Source: Nocardiopsis alborubida (GTDB lineage: Bacteria; Actinomycetota; Actinomycetes; Streptosporangiales; Streptosporangiaceae). From it: 64,000 nucleotides of DNA. Under the pieces are notes generated by a model that saw only the letters and a list, made by a program, of their open reading frames with translations, was not told the DNA's origin and made no database searches. The position numbers were made by a program, and so were the translations under genes. The stretch lies in contig NZ_JAAXPG010000025.1 in the NCBI RefSeq assembly GCF_012396365.1, positions 51,895 through 115,894 on the forward strand, given 5' to 3'. This document shows positions 1-9,917 of this stretch, piece by piece (the stretch's first letter is position 1; every line of letters begins with the position of its first letter).

Positions 1-23
1 AGATGACCGTGCTCGCCCGCTGA
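1..23 (+). CDS. possible C-terminal tail of an upstream gene (partial)
   Basis: The first bases can be read as the last seven codons of a plus-strand gene ending Met-Thr-Val-Leu-Ala-Arg followed by TGA at 21-23, and GC-rich intergenic DNA follows. Only the frame and the stop support it, so this may be chance. Nothing can be said about function. Confidence 0.2.
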
Positions 24-300
24 GCCGCCGGGGCCCCGGGGCCGGCCCAGTCGCGCGCCCGGCCGCCGCGCCGCCGCGCCGCCGCCCGCGGCCCGGGGAA
101 TCCGCCGCCGCGCGGCGGTGGCCGGTTCCGGCCAGCACGCGTGTGCGCGGGCGCCGGAATACCCCGGGCCGCCCGGTGGTATCACTGGTCTGGACTCCCC
201 CGCGCAGACCGGAGCCGACTACCGAAGCGCGACAGGGCCGGGGTTTCCCGGCCCTGGGAACAGTGGACTGCCCGGCCCCGGCCGTAGTGAGGTGTGACCT
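24..300. other. GC-rich intergenic stretch
   Basis: I see no gene here. The first 120 bases are almost pure G and C with runs of GCC triplets, probably able to fold but without a clear single hairpin. A Shine-Dalgarno-like GAGGTG at 289-294 serves the small gene starting at 301. Confidence 0.5.
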
Positions 301-528
301 ATGTCGATCTGGTCCCGCGGTGACCGTACCGGAAGGGTCGAGGAAGCCCTTCTGATGCTGGAGGGGCAGGGGATCATCGACGGCCTGGAAATCCTTCCGA
401 GCGAGGCCAAGCCCTACCGCGTGCTCGTGCCCGCGGGCCTGGTCCACATGGACGAGGACGAGGCGTCGATGTTCGCGCTGGGCGCGGTCGTGGGGGCGTT
501 CGGCGCCATAGCCCGCCAGCACGCCTGA
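301..528 (+). CDS. small acidic protein of unknown function (75 aa)
   Basis: A 75-residue frame starts with ATG seven bases after a GAGGTG ribosome-binding site. I do not recognise the family. The protein has a basic N-terminus (residues 6-13), a Leu/Ile-rich middle, an acidic run around residues 50-55 and a small hydrophobic Ala/Gly/Val/Phe segment at the end (57-71) that is too weak for a confident membrane helix. It stands alone between a GC-rich spacer and a convergent TetR gene. Codon positions have strong G/C third-base bias, which argues that it is genuinely coding. The opposite strand also has a short frame, but it lacks a ribosome-binding site. Confidence 0.6.
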   Translation: MSIWSRGDRTGRVEEALLMLEGQGIIDGLEILPSEAKPYRVLVPAGLVHMDEDEASMFALGAVVGAFGAIARQHA

Positions 529-558
529 GGCCGGGTCCGGCCCCGCCCGGGCCCGGCG

Positions 559-1218
559 CTACCGGGCGGCCTCCGTGCGGCCCATGGTGCGCAGTACCGC
601 GTCCAGGAGCAGGTCCCGGACCGTCGCGCGGTGCTCAGCGGTGTGCGCCACGGTCAGCTCGTTGTTGAACGTGGACAGGCACAGGCCCACCACCATCTCG
701 GCGATCGGGCGCGCGGGGCGGTCGTCCTTGGGCAGCTCCTCCACGAGGCGGGCGATCTCCACCGCGTCGCGCACGGCCTCCACCCACGGTTCGGTGCGCT
801 CACGCCACCAGTCGCGCTGCGGACCGGGCTCGGAGCCCAGGCCGGAGACGGCGGCGAGCAGCCCGCCCGACTCCAGCCACAGCCCCGCCCAGGCGTCCAC
901 GACGCGGCCCATGTAGCCGTCGATGGTCTCCATGCGGCCGAAGGTGAGGTCGAGCCGGGAGGCGAACGCGGTCAGCCGCACGTCCACGGCGGCCTGGAGC
1001 ACCTGGTTCTTGTGGCCGTAGTACCGGTAGACGGTGGAGCGGTCGATGTCCAGGCCCTCGGTGATCTCCTTGTAGGTGATCTGGCTGAAGGGCTTGGCTC
1101 GCAGCAGCTCGACCAGGCTGTCCTGCAACTGGAGCATGCGCTGCGCTGCGCGCGGGCTTCCGCCCGTGCCCTGTCCCGCCTCCCCCTGCGCCCCCGTGCC
1201 CGATCCCTGTTCCGCCAT
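559..1218 (-). CDS. TetR/AcrR family transcriptional regulator
   Basis: The product is 219 residues, usual for TetR. After a Gly-rich low-complexity leader (1-25) comes the three-helix DNA-binding domain with the helix-turn-helix near residues 48-68 (ending in the typical VYRYYGHKNQVL). The remaining helical part is the ligand and dimerisation domain, which cannot be assigned a ligand. A longer frame upstream to 1359 exists, but it is Pro/Arg/Gly-rich and unlike the family, so I chose the ATG at 1218. It lies downstream of and on the same strand as a beta-glucosidase gene 187 bases away; no clear link between the two is visible. Target unknown; regulators of this type usually act next to their own gene. 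Confidence 0.85.
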   Translation of the reverse strand: MAEQGSGTGAQGEAGQGTGGSPRAAQRMLQLQDSLVELLRAKPFSQITYKEITEGLDIDRSTVYRYYGHKNQVLQAAVDVRLTAFASRLDLTFGRMETIDGYMGRVVDAWAGLWLESGGLLAAVSGLGSEPGPQRDWWRERTEPWVEAVRDAVEIARLVEELPKDDRPARPIAEMVVGLCLSTFNNELTVAHTAEHRATVRDLLLDAVLRTMGRTEAAR

Positions 1219-1405
1219 CTGTCCCCGCAGCCCTCGTCGACCGAATTCCCCCCACCTTGCCGCACCGGGGAGGCTTCCTCCAACACCGCGTTGGGGGGAG
1301 GACGGACGCGTGGCCTCGCACGGGGCCCTCCCGCGCGCCGGGGCGGACCGCCGGGGCACGGTGCCGCCCCCGCGCGGACGCGTCGGGCGGCGGGGGCGGG
1401 GTCGG

Positions 1406-2812
<1,407 letters not shown>

Positions 2813-2825
2813 GGCGTTCCTTTCC

Positions 2826-2839
2826 TGGGAGCGCTCCCA
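2826..2839. promoter_or_regulatory. CebR-type operator (perfect palindrome TGGGAGCGCTCCCA)
   Basis: The 14-base palindrome is identical to the known Streptomyces CebR binding consensus, a LacI-family site. It lies between the predicted minus-strand promoter (2840-2868) and the beta-glucosidase start at 2812, the position expected for steric repression. Confidence 0.85.
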
Positions 2840-2868
2840 ATCCTACCGAAGGCGACCTCTGACACCAA
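2840..2868 (-). promoter_or_regulatory. predicted -35/-10 promoter of the beta-glucosidase gene
   Basis: On the minus strand TTGGTG (2863-2868) and TAGGAT (2840-2845) are separated by exactly 17 bases. The CebR-type palindrome begins directly after the -10 element, so the repressor would cover the transcription start. Confidence 0.55.
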
Positions 2869-3064
2869 CCATCCTTAAGTAGTCGAACAAACACCCTGAG
2901 CACGCGGAACACCGGTGCTGGGCGTCCTCCCACCACCTCCGTCCGCTCCCGGTCCCGCCCGCGGCACAGGGGCCTCACGCAAGCCGGACCGCCTCCCGTA
3001 TCGTCGCACTGCACGGTGCCCCTCCCCCGTCTGCCCCGTCTCCCCCAGCGCACGGAAGGAACCC

Positions 3065-4639
3065 ATGAGCGACTGGATCGACTACTCCCAGAACCGGAAG
3101 ATCCGGGAACTGGAGGAGAGTCTCGGCTCAGCCCACTACCAGATGGCCACCGAACGCCGCAGGATGCGCTCGGAGCTGTCCCGTGTCCAGGGCACCCTCG
3201 AACAGAGGCTGGACCGCGTCTCGGCATCCCTTGACGCCTTCATCGAGCTCAGCGACGTGCGCGCCGTCCTGGCGATGTTCGACGGAGCCGCCCTGGCCCG
3301 CCACCGCACCCTCCAGATGCTGGACGGCGTGCCCGTCGCCCACCCCGACCTGGAGGACGTCCCCGACTACTGGCTGGTCCCGGCCGCCCTCGGCCTGCAC
3401 GCGCTGCTGGAGGACGACCCGGCCGCCGCACGCGTCCGCTTCGACGAGGCCGCCCGGCGCGACGCGACGCGCGCGGGCCACTTCGCGGCGCTGGCCACCG
3501 CCCTGACCAGTGCCGACCACGCCCGCGCCATGAACGCCGCCGCGACCGCCGACCTGCTCCCCCAGCTGCCCCTGCCCACCGAGGAGGTGACCCGGGGCCA
3601 GCGCGCCCTGTGGCTGCTCACCGCCGACGGCTCCTTCGGCGACGACGCCCGCCAGCTCCTCCTGTCGTCCACGCTGCGCGCCTGGTCCGAGGAGCAGGTC
3701 GAGGTTCCGGCCTCCGCGGGGCTGTCCGCCCTGACGGCGGACGCCTCCGGTGCCTCCCCCTCCCCGGCCTCCCGTGGGAGCCGTGGGAAGAAGGCCGGAG
3801 GGCTCGTCGAGCGCGCCGAGGCCGCGCGGCGGATCACCGCGCTGCGCGAGGGCGTCGCCCGTGTCGTCGCGCTCGACGGCGAGGACGCCTCCACCGCGGC
3901 ACTCGCCCCCGACGAGGTCAGCGCCGCCTTCCTCAGCGACACCCTGCGCCTGCTGGTGGAGGAGGGCAGTCCCGAGGAGGCCCCGCTGCTGGCCCGCGCC
4001 CGCGAACTGCGCGCGGTCATCGAGAGCAGCGGCGAGGGCGGGCCGCCGCAGCGGTGGACCGACACCGTGGGCACCGTCGCCTCCCTGCTCGGCGACGACC
4101 TGGTCCGCCAGGACGCACCGCCCCACCGCCGCACCTTCGCCCTGGCCCTGCAGCGCCCGACCGTGATGGAGCGCGCCGAGGAGCTGGTGCGCGAGGCCGC
4201 CGCGCCGGTGGAGGACTCCACGACCCTCCAGGTGCAGGGCGTGCAGGTGACGCTCTCCTCCCACGGCGCCGAACCCCGTGAGCTGGAGCGCGCCCGCACC
4301 CAGCTGCGCGCGCGCTGGCACGACACCGGCTCCGCCCGGACCTACGCGTGGGGCCTCCTGGCCATGGCCGGTCTGCTGGCGGTGCTGGGGATGGTCTCGG
4401 CCAACGGTCTGGTCTGGTTCCTGTGCGTGGCCACCGCGGTGGGCGCCGGGATCGCGCTGATGGTCGACCAGACCAGGCGCGCCGAGGCCCGCGACACCGC
4501 CGAGGCGACCGTCCGGCGGCTGGACGCCCACATCGCCGAGGCCGCCGAGAAGTGGCGTGATTCGCTGCTGGCCTCCGAGGAGCACGCCGTCACGGCCAGG
4601 CACGAGGCGGGGCAGATCGACCGCCTGCTCAACACGTGA
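3065..4639 (+). CDS. coiled-coil membrane protein of unknown function (524 aa)
   Basis: I do not recognise the family. The ATG at 3065 follows GGAAGGAA. Residues 10-60 form a heptad-rich coiled coil, residues 65-380 are Ala/Leu/Arg/Asp-rich helices resembling TPR-like or other alpha-solenoid sequence, and two adjacent hydrophobic segments near 428-446 and 449-470 form a hairpin in the membrane. A charged helical tail (475-524) follows. There is no signal peptide, so both termini are probably cytoplasmic. A disordered Ser/Pro/Gly linker lies around residues 220-245. It is a single-gene unit with a GC hairpin behind it. A role in membrane-associated scaffolding is possible from the architecture but cannot be shown. 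Confidence 0.7.
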   Translation: MSDWIDYSQNRKIRELEESLGSAHYQMATERRRMRSELSRVQGTLEQRLDRVSASLDAFIELSDVRAVLAMFDGAALARHRTLQMLDGVPVAHPDLEDVPDYWLVPAALGLHALLEDDPAAARVRFDEAARRDATRAGHFAALATALTSADHARAMNAAATADLLPQLPLPTEEVTRGQRALWLLTADGSFGDDARQLLLSSTLRAWSEEQVEVPASAGLSALTADASGASPSPASRGSRGKKAGGLVERAEAARRITALREGVARVVALDGEDASTAALAPDEVSAAFLSDTLRLLVEEGSPEEAPLLARARELRAVIESSGEGGPPQRWTDTVGTVASLLGDDLVRQDAPPHRRTFALALQRPTVMERAEELVREAAAPVEDSTTLQVQGVQVTLSSHGAEPRELERARTQLRARWHDTGSARTYAWGLLAMAGLLAVLGMVSANGLVWFLCVATAVGAGIALMVDQTRRAEARDTAEATVRRLDAHIAEAAEKWRDSLLASEEHAVTARHEAGQIDRLLNT

Positions 4640-4690
4640 GGAGAGGAGGAAGGACACCAGGGGACATGGGACCGTCCTCCGCGCGGACCA

Positions 4691-4714
4691 GGCTCCGCGG
4701 CGACCCGCGGAGTC
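4691..4714 (+). terminator. GC hairpin after the 524-aa membrane protein
   Basis: CTCCGCGG (4693-4700) pairs with CCGCGGAG (4705-4712) around a CGAC loop, and two further outer pairs are possible. It lies between two convergent genes and could stop both. There is no U-tract, as is common in actinomycetes. Confidence 0.5.
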
Positions 4715-4766
4715 CGTGGCTCCACCTTCCCTGGCGCAGGTGAGGGGCAGGCGGGGGCGGCGGGCC

Positions 4767-5786
4767 TCAGACGCCCTCCCGCGCCGGCCCGGCCACGAGC
4801 AGGCGCATCTCCATCGGCAGGTCGCGGATCCCCCGGGTGGTCAGTCCGGCCGGGCGCAGCAGCGCCTCGTACTCGCGCTCGGTGCGCTCGGCCCCGGTGG
4901 TCATCACCATCATGTGCGCGTCGAACACCGCCGACAGCCAGGGCAGGCCGTCGTCGGGCAGGACCCGCTCGGCGATCAGCACGAGCCCGTCGGTGGCCAT
5001 CGCCTCGCGGCAGTGGCGCAGCACGGTGCGGGCGTCCTCGTCGGACCAGTTGTGCAGGACCCGGCTGAGCAGGTAGACGTCGGCGCCCCGGGGCACGCTC
5101 CGGAGGAAGTCGCCCTCCACCAGCTCGCACCGCCCGTCCCCGACGAACGCGCCCAGGCGCGCGCGGGCGGCGGCCAGCGCGGGCGGACGCTCCACGAGCA
5201 CCCCGCGCGCGTGCGGCGCGCGGGCCAGGACGGTGGCCAGGAGCTCGCCGTCCCCTCCCCCGAGGTCGACCACCGTGCGGGCTCCGGTGAAGTCGTGGAC
5301 GTCGGGGACGGCGGTGGAGAACCGGCCGCCCGCGGCCATCCCGGCCGTGTAGCGCGCCGCGTCTTCGGGGTGGCGCTCCAGGTGGGTGAACACGTCGGTG
5401 CCGTGGGCGGCCTCGAAGGCGGTGCCGCCGGTGCGCACGCTCTCGCCCAGGCGCGCCCACGCGGCGGTGAACATCTCGCTGTCGTAGAGCAGTGCCAGGT
5501 CGGCCATGCCCGAGGGGTGGTCCCTGTGCAGGGCGGCCCCGACCTCCGTGGGCCGGTAGCGCCCGTCGCGGCTCTCCACGACCCCCACGGCCGTGAGCAG
5601 GCGCAGCAGGCGTTCCAGCCGGTCGGGGCGCAGGTCCAGTTCACCTGCCAGGGCGGCGGCGTCGACGGCGCCCCCGGCGAGGCGGTCGAGCACGCCCAGT
5701 TCGACCGCGGTGGCCACCGCCCGGGCCACCCACGGCCCGGTCATGAGCCGCAGCACCTCGCGCTCGGCGGATCCGTTCCCCGTCAT
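4767..5786 (-). CDS. SAM-dependent O-methyltransferase
   Basis: The 339-residue protein has the two-part build of plant/bacterial small-molecule O-methyltransferases: an N-terminal winged-helix dimerisation domain (about 10-95) and a Rossmann domain with the SAM motif VVDLGGGDG (172-180). The segment SRVLHNWSDED (241-251) carries the histidine (H245) that serves as general base in this family. Antibiotic tailoring enzymes such as anthracycline 4-O-methyltransferases are of this type. The start at 5786 follows GGAGGT; an upstream ATG at 5837 would overlap the CorA gene and has no site. No other secondary-metabolite gene lies beside it, so the substrate is unknown. Confidence 0.88.
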   Translation of the reverse strand: MTGNGSAEREVLRLMTGPWVARAVATAVELGVLDRLAGGAVDAAALAGELDLRPDRLERLLRLLTAVGVVESRDGRYRPTEVGAALHRDHPSGMADLALLYDSEMFTAAWARLGESVRTGGTAFEAAHGTDVFTHLERHPEDAARYTAGMAAGGRFSTAVPDVHDFTGARTVVDLGGGDGELLATVLARAPHARGVLVERPPALAAARARLGAFVGDGRCELVEGDFLRSVPRGADVYLLSRVLHNWSDEDARTVLRHCREAMATDGLVLIAERVLPDDGLPWLSAVFDAHMMVMTTGAERTEREYEALLRPAGLTTRGIRDLPMEMRLLVAGPAREGV

Positions 5787-5808
5787 CCCCACCTCCGTCA
5801 ACAGGCCC

Positions 5809-6981
5809 TCAGAGCCAACCGTTGCGACGGAAGACAACGTAGAGGCTCAGGCTCGTCAGCGCCATGAGGGCCAGGGCCAGGGGCCAGCTGAACGCCCAGT
5901 GGTAGTCGCCGCCCGGGGAGATGTTCATGCCGTAGACGGAGGAGATGAGGGTGGGCACGACCAGGATGCCGCCCCAGGAGGAGACCTTCTTCATCGCCTC
6001 GTTCTGCGCCTGGTCGATGAGGGCGCTGTTGACCGACATGATGTTCTGCAACAGCTGGCGGAAGCCGTCCACGCGCTCGCGCACGGCGGCGACGTGGTCG
6101 GCGACGTCGCGCAGGCGGTGGTGCAGTTCGCCGCGCCGTTCGGCGGGGATGCGGAAGGGGTCGGCGGAGGCGAAGCCCTGGCGGCGCGCCGGGGGCCGGG
6201 CCCCCTCCGGTTCGACGAGGGCGTCCGCGAACGGCCGCGGGTCCGGGTGCCCGGGGCGTTCGGGGTCGTGGGCCAGCGGCCCCATGAGCCTGTCCAGGAC
6301 TCCCCCGAGGGGTTCCACGGCACGCGAGAGCAGGATGACCTCGCGGGCGAGGCGGTAGGTGCGCCGTGAGGCCCGGGAGTCGCCGCCGAAGACCTGGTTC
6401 TCCACCTCGTCGATGTCGTCCTGGAGTTCGGAGACGACGGGGGCGTAGCCGTCCACGACCAGGTCCAGGACGGCGTGGACCACGGCCAGGGTGCCGTGCG
6501 CCAGGGCGCGGGGGTCGGCCTCCAGGAAGTCGCGGACGCTCTCGAAGTCCACCTGCTCGGTGTGGCCGATGGTGACCACGAAGTCCCGTCCGGCGAAGAG
6601 GTGGATCTCGTCGACCTCGACCGACTCGCGCACGGTGTCGTAGCGGGCCGGGCGCAGCACGAGGAAGAGCACGCCCCGGTAGACCTCGGCCTTGGGGCGC
6701 TGGTGGGCGACGATGGCGTCCTCCAGGGCCAGGGAGGGCAGGCCGAAGAGGCGGGCGACCTCGGTGAGCTGGTCGCGGTCGGGGGCGGTCATGCTGACCC
6801 AGGCCATGAGGCCGGGGTCGTGCTCGGCGGCGCCGCGGGCCTCGGCGACGGTGTCGGCCTCGCGCTCGCGGTGCCCGTCGCGGTAGAGGAGCGCGCGGAC
6901 CGGGCCGGGTGAGCCGCGGTCGGGCAGCGCGGCCCTTCTGCGGCCCAGGTCCATGATGCGTTCCGGCGCGGAGTCGCTCAT
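5809..6981 (-). CDS. corA: CorA family divalent cation transporter
   Basis: The 390-residue protein ends with the CorA signature: a pore helix (336-350), the YGMN motif (GMN 351-353) and a second membrane helix (364-384) with a basic tail. The long N-terminal cytoplasmic part is the usual alpha/beta funnel. It imports Mg2+ or Co2+/Ni2+ passively as a pentamer. A Pro/Arg-rich insertion at about 232-285 interrupts the long helical stalk and is longer than in typical CorA. The ATG at 6981 follows GGGAGGGG. It is followed 22 bases later by the O-methyltransferase gene on the same strand, so the two could be co-transcribed. Confidence 0.92.
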   Translation of the reverse strand: MSDSAPERIMDLGRRRAALPDRGSPGPVRALLYRDGHREREADTVAEARGAAEHDPGLMAWVSMTAPDRDQLTEVARLFGLPSLALEDAIVAHQRPKAEVYRGVLFLVLRPARYDTVRESVEVDEIHLFAGRDFVVTIGHTEQVDFESVRDFLEADPRALAHGTLAVVHAVLDLVVDGYAPVVSELQDDIDEVENQVFGGDSRASRRTYRLAREVILLSRAVEPLGGVLDRLMGPLAHDPERPGHPDPRPFADALVEPEGARPPARRQGFASADPFRIPAERRGELHHRLRDVADHVAAVRERVDGFRQLLQNIMSVNSALIDQAQNEAMKKVSSWGGILVVPTLISSVYGMNISPGGDYHWAFSWPLALALMALTSLSLYVVFRRNGWL

Positions 6982-7147
6982 ACGTCGTGCCCCTCCCGTG
7001 CGTGGTCGGACGGCGCGCCCGCCCACCGGCCCGGACCGGCGGGAGGCGCTCCCTGGAAGGACTGCCCCGAACGGGGCGGGGCAGTCGGCCGGGACGTCCC
7101 GCGCGGGGTGGGCACGGACACGGCGCCTGTACCGGCCCCCGGGGGCC

Positions 7148-7867
7148 TCAGCCGCCCAGCCCCGAGGCGCGGACCGTGATGTTGAGCCGCCCGTCCAGGC
7201 CCAGGCCGGGCGGCGCGGTGCCGGGCCGGGTGCGGGGGACGCCGTGGTAGGCCATGCGGGAGGGGCCGCCGAAGACGAACAGGTCCCCGCTGCGCAGTTC
7301 GACGTCGGTGTGGGGCCGGGTGCGGGTCTCGGTGTTGCCGAAGCGGAACACGCAGGTGTCGCCGAGGCTGAGGGAGACCACGGGTTCACGGGAGAGCTCG
7401 TCCCGGTCCTGGTGCATGCCCATGCGCGCGTCGGCGTCGTAGAAGTTGACCAGGGCGACGTCGTAGGGGTCGGACCCCGGTCCGGGAGGCGTGCCGTAGG
7501 CGGCCTCCACGGCCCGGGCGGCCAGGTCGCCGAGCAGGTCGGGGAAGGGCTGGACGGGTGTGCCGTCGGGCAGGAGCCGTGCGTAGGAGTAGGTCTGGCG
7601 GCGCCCGGAGGGGCCGGGGTCCCGAGCGCCCCGCCGTTCGGCGTGGGGGTTGGGGCCGGGGCTCCAGTGCCAGCCCAGGCTGACCGTCCGCACGCTCATC
7701 ACCCCGCCGCGCGGCATGGTGTGGCGGCGCATCCCGGCGGGTCCGCGCGCCCAGCCGCGGCAGAGCCGGACCAGGTCGGCCTGGTCCTCGGGACGGAGCC
7801 AGCCGGGCACGTGCACGGCGCCGGGCGCCACCTGCGCGGAAGGGCGGTCGAACAGCGCGTCGCTCAT
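7148..7867 (-). CDS. alkB: AlkB-like Fe(II)/2-oxoglutarate DNA repair dioxygenase
   Basis: The 239-residue protein carries the iron ligands H152, D154 (in MHQDRD) and H208, and the 2-oxoglutarate motif RLNITVR (R227 and R233) near the C-terminus, matching the AlkB pattern exactly. The enzyme oxidatively removes methyl groups from 1-methyladenine and 3-methylcytosine in DNA or RNA. An ATG six bases upstream is possible, but the start at 7867 is as good. It lies 58 bases downstream of the Vps62-like gene on the same strand and may be read through from it. No Ada-type regulator is adjacent. Confidence 0.9.
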   Translation of the reverse strand: MSDALFDRPSAQVAPGAVHVPGWLRPEDQADLVRLCRGWARGPAGMRRHTMPRGGVMSVRTVSLGWHWSPGPNPHAERRGARDPGPSGRRQTYSYARLLPDGTPVQPFPDLLGDLAARAVEAAYGTPPGPGSDPYDVALVNFYDADARMGMHQDRDELSREPVVSLSLGDTCVFRFGNTETRTRPHTDVELRSGDLFVFGGPSRMAYHGVPRTRPGTAPPGLGLDGRLNITVRASGLGG

Positions 7868-7925
7868 GAACACATGCTGCCCCGCGCGGGCGGTGGGCGC
7901 CAGCGCGGGGCAGCGGCGGAGCGGG

Positions 7926-9728
7926 TCAGCGGCGCAGGAGCTCGCGGACGTTGACCACGAGCAGCAGCACCACGATCACCGCGACGGGGACGGTGATGGC
8001 GATGCGCCAGTTGACCACGAACGCGGCCACCACCCCCACGACGAGTCCGACGACCACCGCGATGACCGCCAGCCCGATGAGGTACTGGACGAACTTGCGG
8101 CGGGCCACGGAGTCGACCGCGGCGAAGACCACGACCACGCCGATCATCGCGTAGAAGGTGTACTGCCCGTTCAGGACGAACATGGGCAGCGCGAGCGAGA
8201 TCAGCAGGAGCGGGGTGCTCAGGGCCACCCACAGGTGCAGGAAGCGGGTGGAGCGCTGCGTCCCCGAGGAGTAGGGCAGGTGCGGGGCCTTGAGGTGCCC
8301 CGTGGGTGAGGGCACCAGGGGCGTGTCCGCGTCCAGGGCGCGCAGGTGGGTGTCGCGCTCGTCGGCGGTCAGCACGCGGGTCTCGTAGACCTCGCCCAGT
8401 TCCATCTCCAGGGCGGCGATGCGCTCGGCGTACTCGCGGGCGCGGGGCCGCGAGTGGGCCTCGCGCTCCAGGACGATGCGGGCCGAGTGGAGCTGGCGCA
8501 GGCGGTCGCGGCGGCTGATGACGTCGGCGTCCAGGGCGCGCAGCCGCTCGTCCAGGGCGCGCACGTGGGCGCGCAGCTCGGCGCGGGCGGCGGGTTCGGT
8601 GGGGGCGACCTTCTGGAGGCCCACCCACGCCAGCGGGTCGGCCCAGGAGCGTCGGATGGTGCCGTCGCGCTCGTAGCGCGGGCCGCTGGGGGCGCGCTCG
8701 CCGTCGAAGAAGTCACCGGTGTCGCGTCCCCACAGGCCGCGGAACCCCGTCAGCCAGGAGGTGTCGTCGTCGATGAGGACGGCCGACCACTCGCGGTCGC
8801 CGCCGGGGCCCAGGCGCATGCCGTCGCCGCGGGCGTAGTCGACGAAGGGGACGCCGATGCCGTGCCGGTTCAGGGCGCTGTCGGCGCGGAAGATGCGGTG
8901 GGTGATCCACCGCCAGGCGCGCATGGGGCCGCGCAGGAAGGAGGGGTCGACCTGGATGAGGTAGTCGCCGGGCAGCATCTGGTGGGAGTGCGAGCCCGCG
9001 CCGACGTAGACGATGGGGTGGTCGCCGTCCCGGTGCAGGTCGGGGTCGTCCCAGCTGCGGCGCAGGTCGTCGCCGTGGTACTCGTGCGAGGAGGCGCCCA
9101 CCCAGACGGGGCGGGTGGTGCCGTCGGGGTTGTCCACGACGTAGACGGTGACGCGCTCCCAGTCGGCCTCGTGGTCGTTGACGCCGCCGTAGATGGTCCT
9201 CCAGTCGTTCATCGCGTAGAAGAACCAGTACTGGAGGATGGTGTAGCCGCCCTCGCGGGTGACGCGGCCGTAGTAGGTGACGCCGCCGTTGTCGACGCGC
9301 TCGCGGTATCGGGTCACCGCGGCGAAGGTGAGGCCGCCGGGGACGGCCCCGCGGATGAGCAGGGAGAGCTTCATCAGGATGTCCAGGACCCGGCCCAGGA
9401 CTCCGACGGCGGCCAGGCGGCCGCTCTTGGGGATGACGGTGCGGGCCACGCCCTTGTAGCGGCGGGCCTCCTCGCGCAGGGTCTCCTCCTGGACGAAGCG
9501 CAGGTGCTTGTGGCGCCCGGGCCACTTCTCCTCGGCCCGGGAGAGGCGGTCGAGGGTGAGTTCCCCGGCCGGGACGAGACGGCTCTCGCCGCCGCCCGGC
9601 TCCTCGATCCACAGGCTGCAGTTGCGTACGTAGGCGTCCACGTCGGTGGGGAAGAAGAGCTCCCCCTTGGTGCACATGAGCACCGGTTCGTAGGCGCGGA
9701 GGAGTTCGAGATCAGATTTCGCGGCCAT
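7926..9728 (-). CDS. Vps62-like domain membrane protein
   Basis: This 600-residue protein has an N-terminal soluble part containing HEADWE (186-191) and, further on, YVGAGSHSHQ, which resemble the conserved HEGDWE and GSH motifs of the Vps62/DUF946 family. A coiled coil of about 80 residues follows (around 395-475), then four to five hydrophobic helices in the last 110 residues. The architecture is therefore soluble Vps62-like head, coiled coil, C-terminal membrane anchor. Bacterial members have no established function. The ATG at 9728 has no clear ribosome-binding site, so translation may be leaderless or start slightly differently. The upstream region is shared with the divergent membrane protein gene and contains GCATTCC elements. 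Confidence 0.65.
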   Translation of the reverse strand: MAAKSDLELLRAYEPVLMCTKGELFFPTDVDAYVRNCSLWIEEPGGGESRLVPAGELTLDRLSRAEEKWPGRHKHLRFVQEETLREEARRYKGVARTVIPKSGRLAAVGVLGRVLDILMKLSLLIRGAVPGGLTFAAVTRYRERVDNGGVTYYGRVTREGGYTILQYWFFYAMNDWRTIYGGVNDHEADWERVTVYVVDNPDGTTRPVWVGASSHEYHGDDLRRSWDDPDLHRDGDHPIVYVGAGSHSHQMLPGDYLIQVDPSFLRGPMRAWRWITHRIFRADSALNRHGIGVPFVDYARGDGMRLGPGGDREWSAVLIDDDTSWLTGFRGLWGRDTGDFFDGERAPSGPRYERDGTIRRSWADPLAWVGLQKVAPTEPAARAELRAHVRALDERLRALDADVISRRDRLRQLHSARIVLEREAHSRPRAREYAERIAALEMELGEVYETRVLTADERDTHLRALDADTPLVPSPTGHLKAPHLPYSSGTQRSTRFLHLWVALSTPLLLISLALPMFVLNGQYTFYAMIGVVVVFAAVDSVARRKFVQYLIGLAVIAVVVGLVVGVVAAFVVNWRIAITVPVAVIVVLLLVVNVRELLRR

Positions 9729-9745
9729 GGTTCGCACCAAGCTAG

Positions 9746-9868
9746 TGCATTCCGGAGACGCTCCGTACCGACGCGGCGAAGTGGCGTGAGTGACGGATGT
9801 CGCTTGTGGGACGGGGCTGGCGCACGCATCCCAGTATCGCATTCCAGGAATGCAATCACTTGCCAAGT
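9746..9868. promoter_or_regulatory. divergent control region with GCATTCC palindrome
   Basis: GCATTCC-A-GGAATGC (9839-9853) is a perfect 7-base inverted repeat with a one-base centre, and the same half-site occurs again at 9748-9754 beside the Vps62-like gene. ACTTG-C-CAAGT (9858-9868) is a second small palindrome. A promoter TTGCCA (9860-9865), 17 bases, CATGCT (9883-9888) would drive the rightward genes. Binding by the winged-helix regulator encoded at 10340 is a guess from proximity. Confidence 0.45.
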
Positions 9869-9917
9869 CGGAAAGTGAGTGCCATGCTGGCAACAGGTTG
9901 AGCGAACGGAGAACGAC

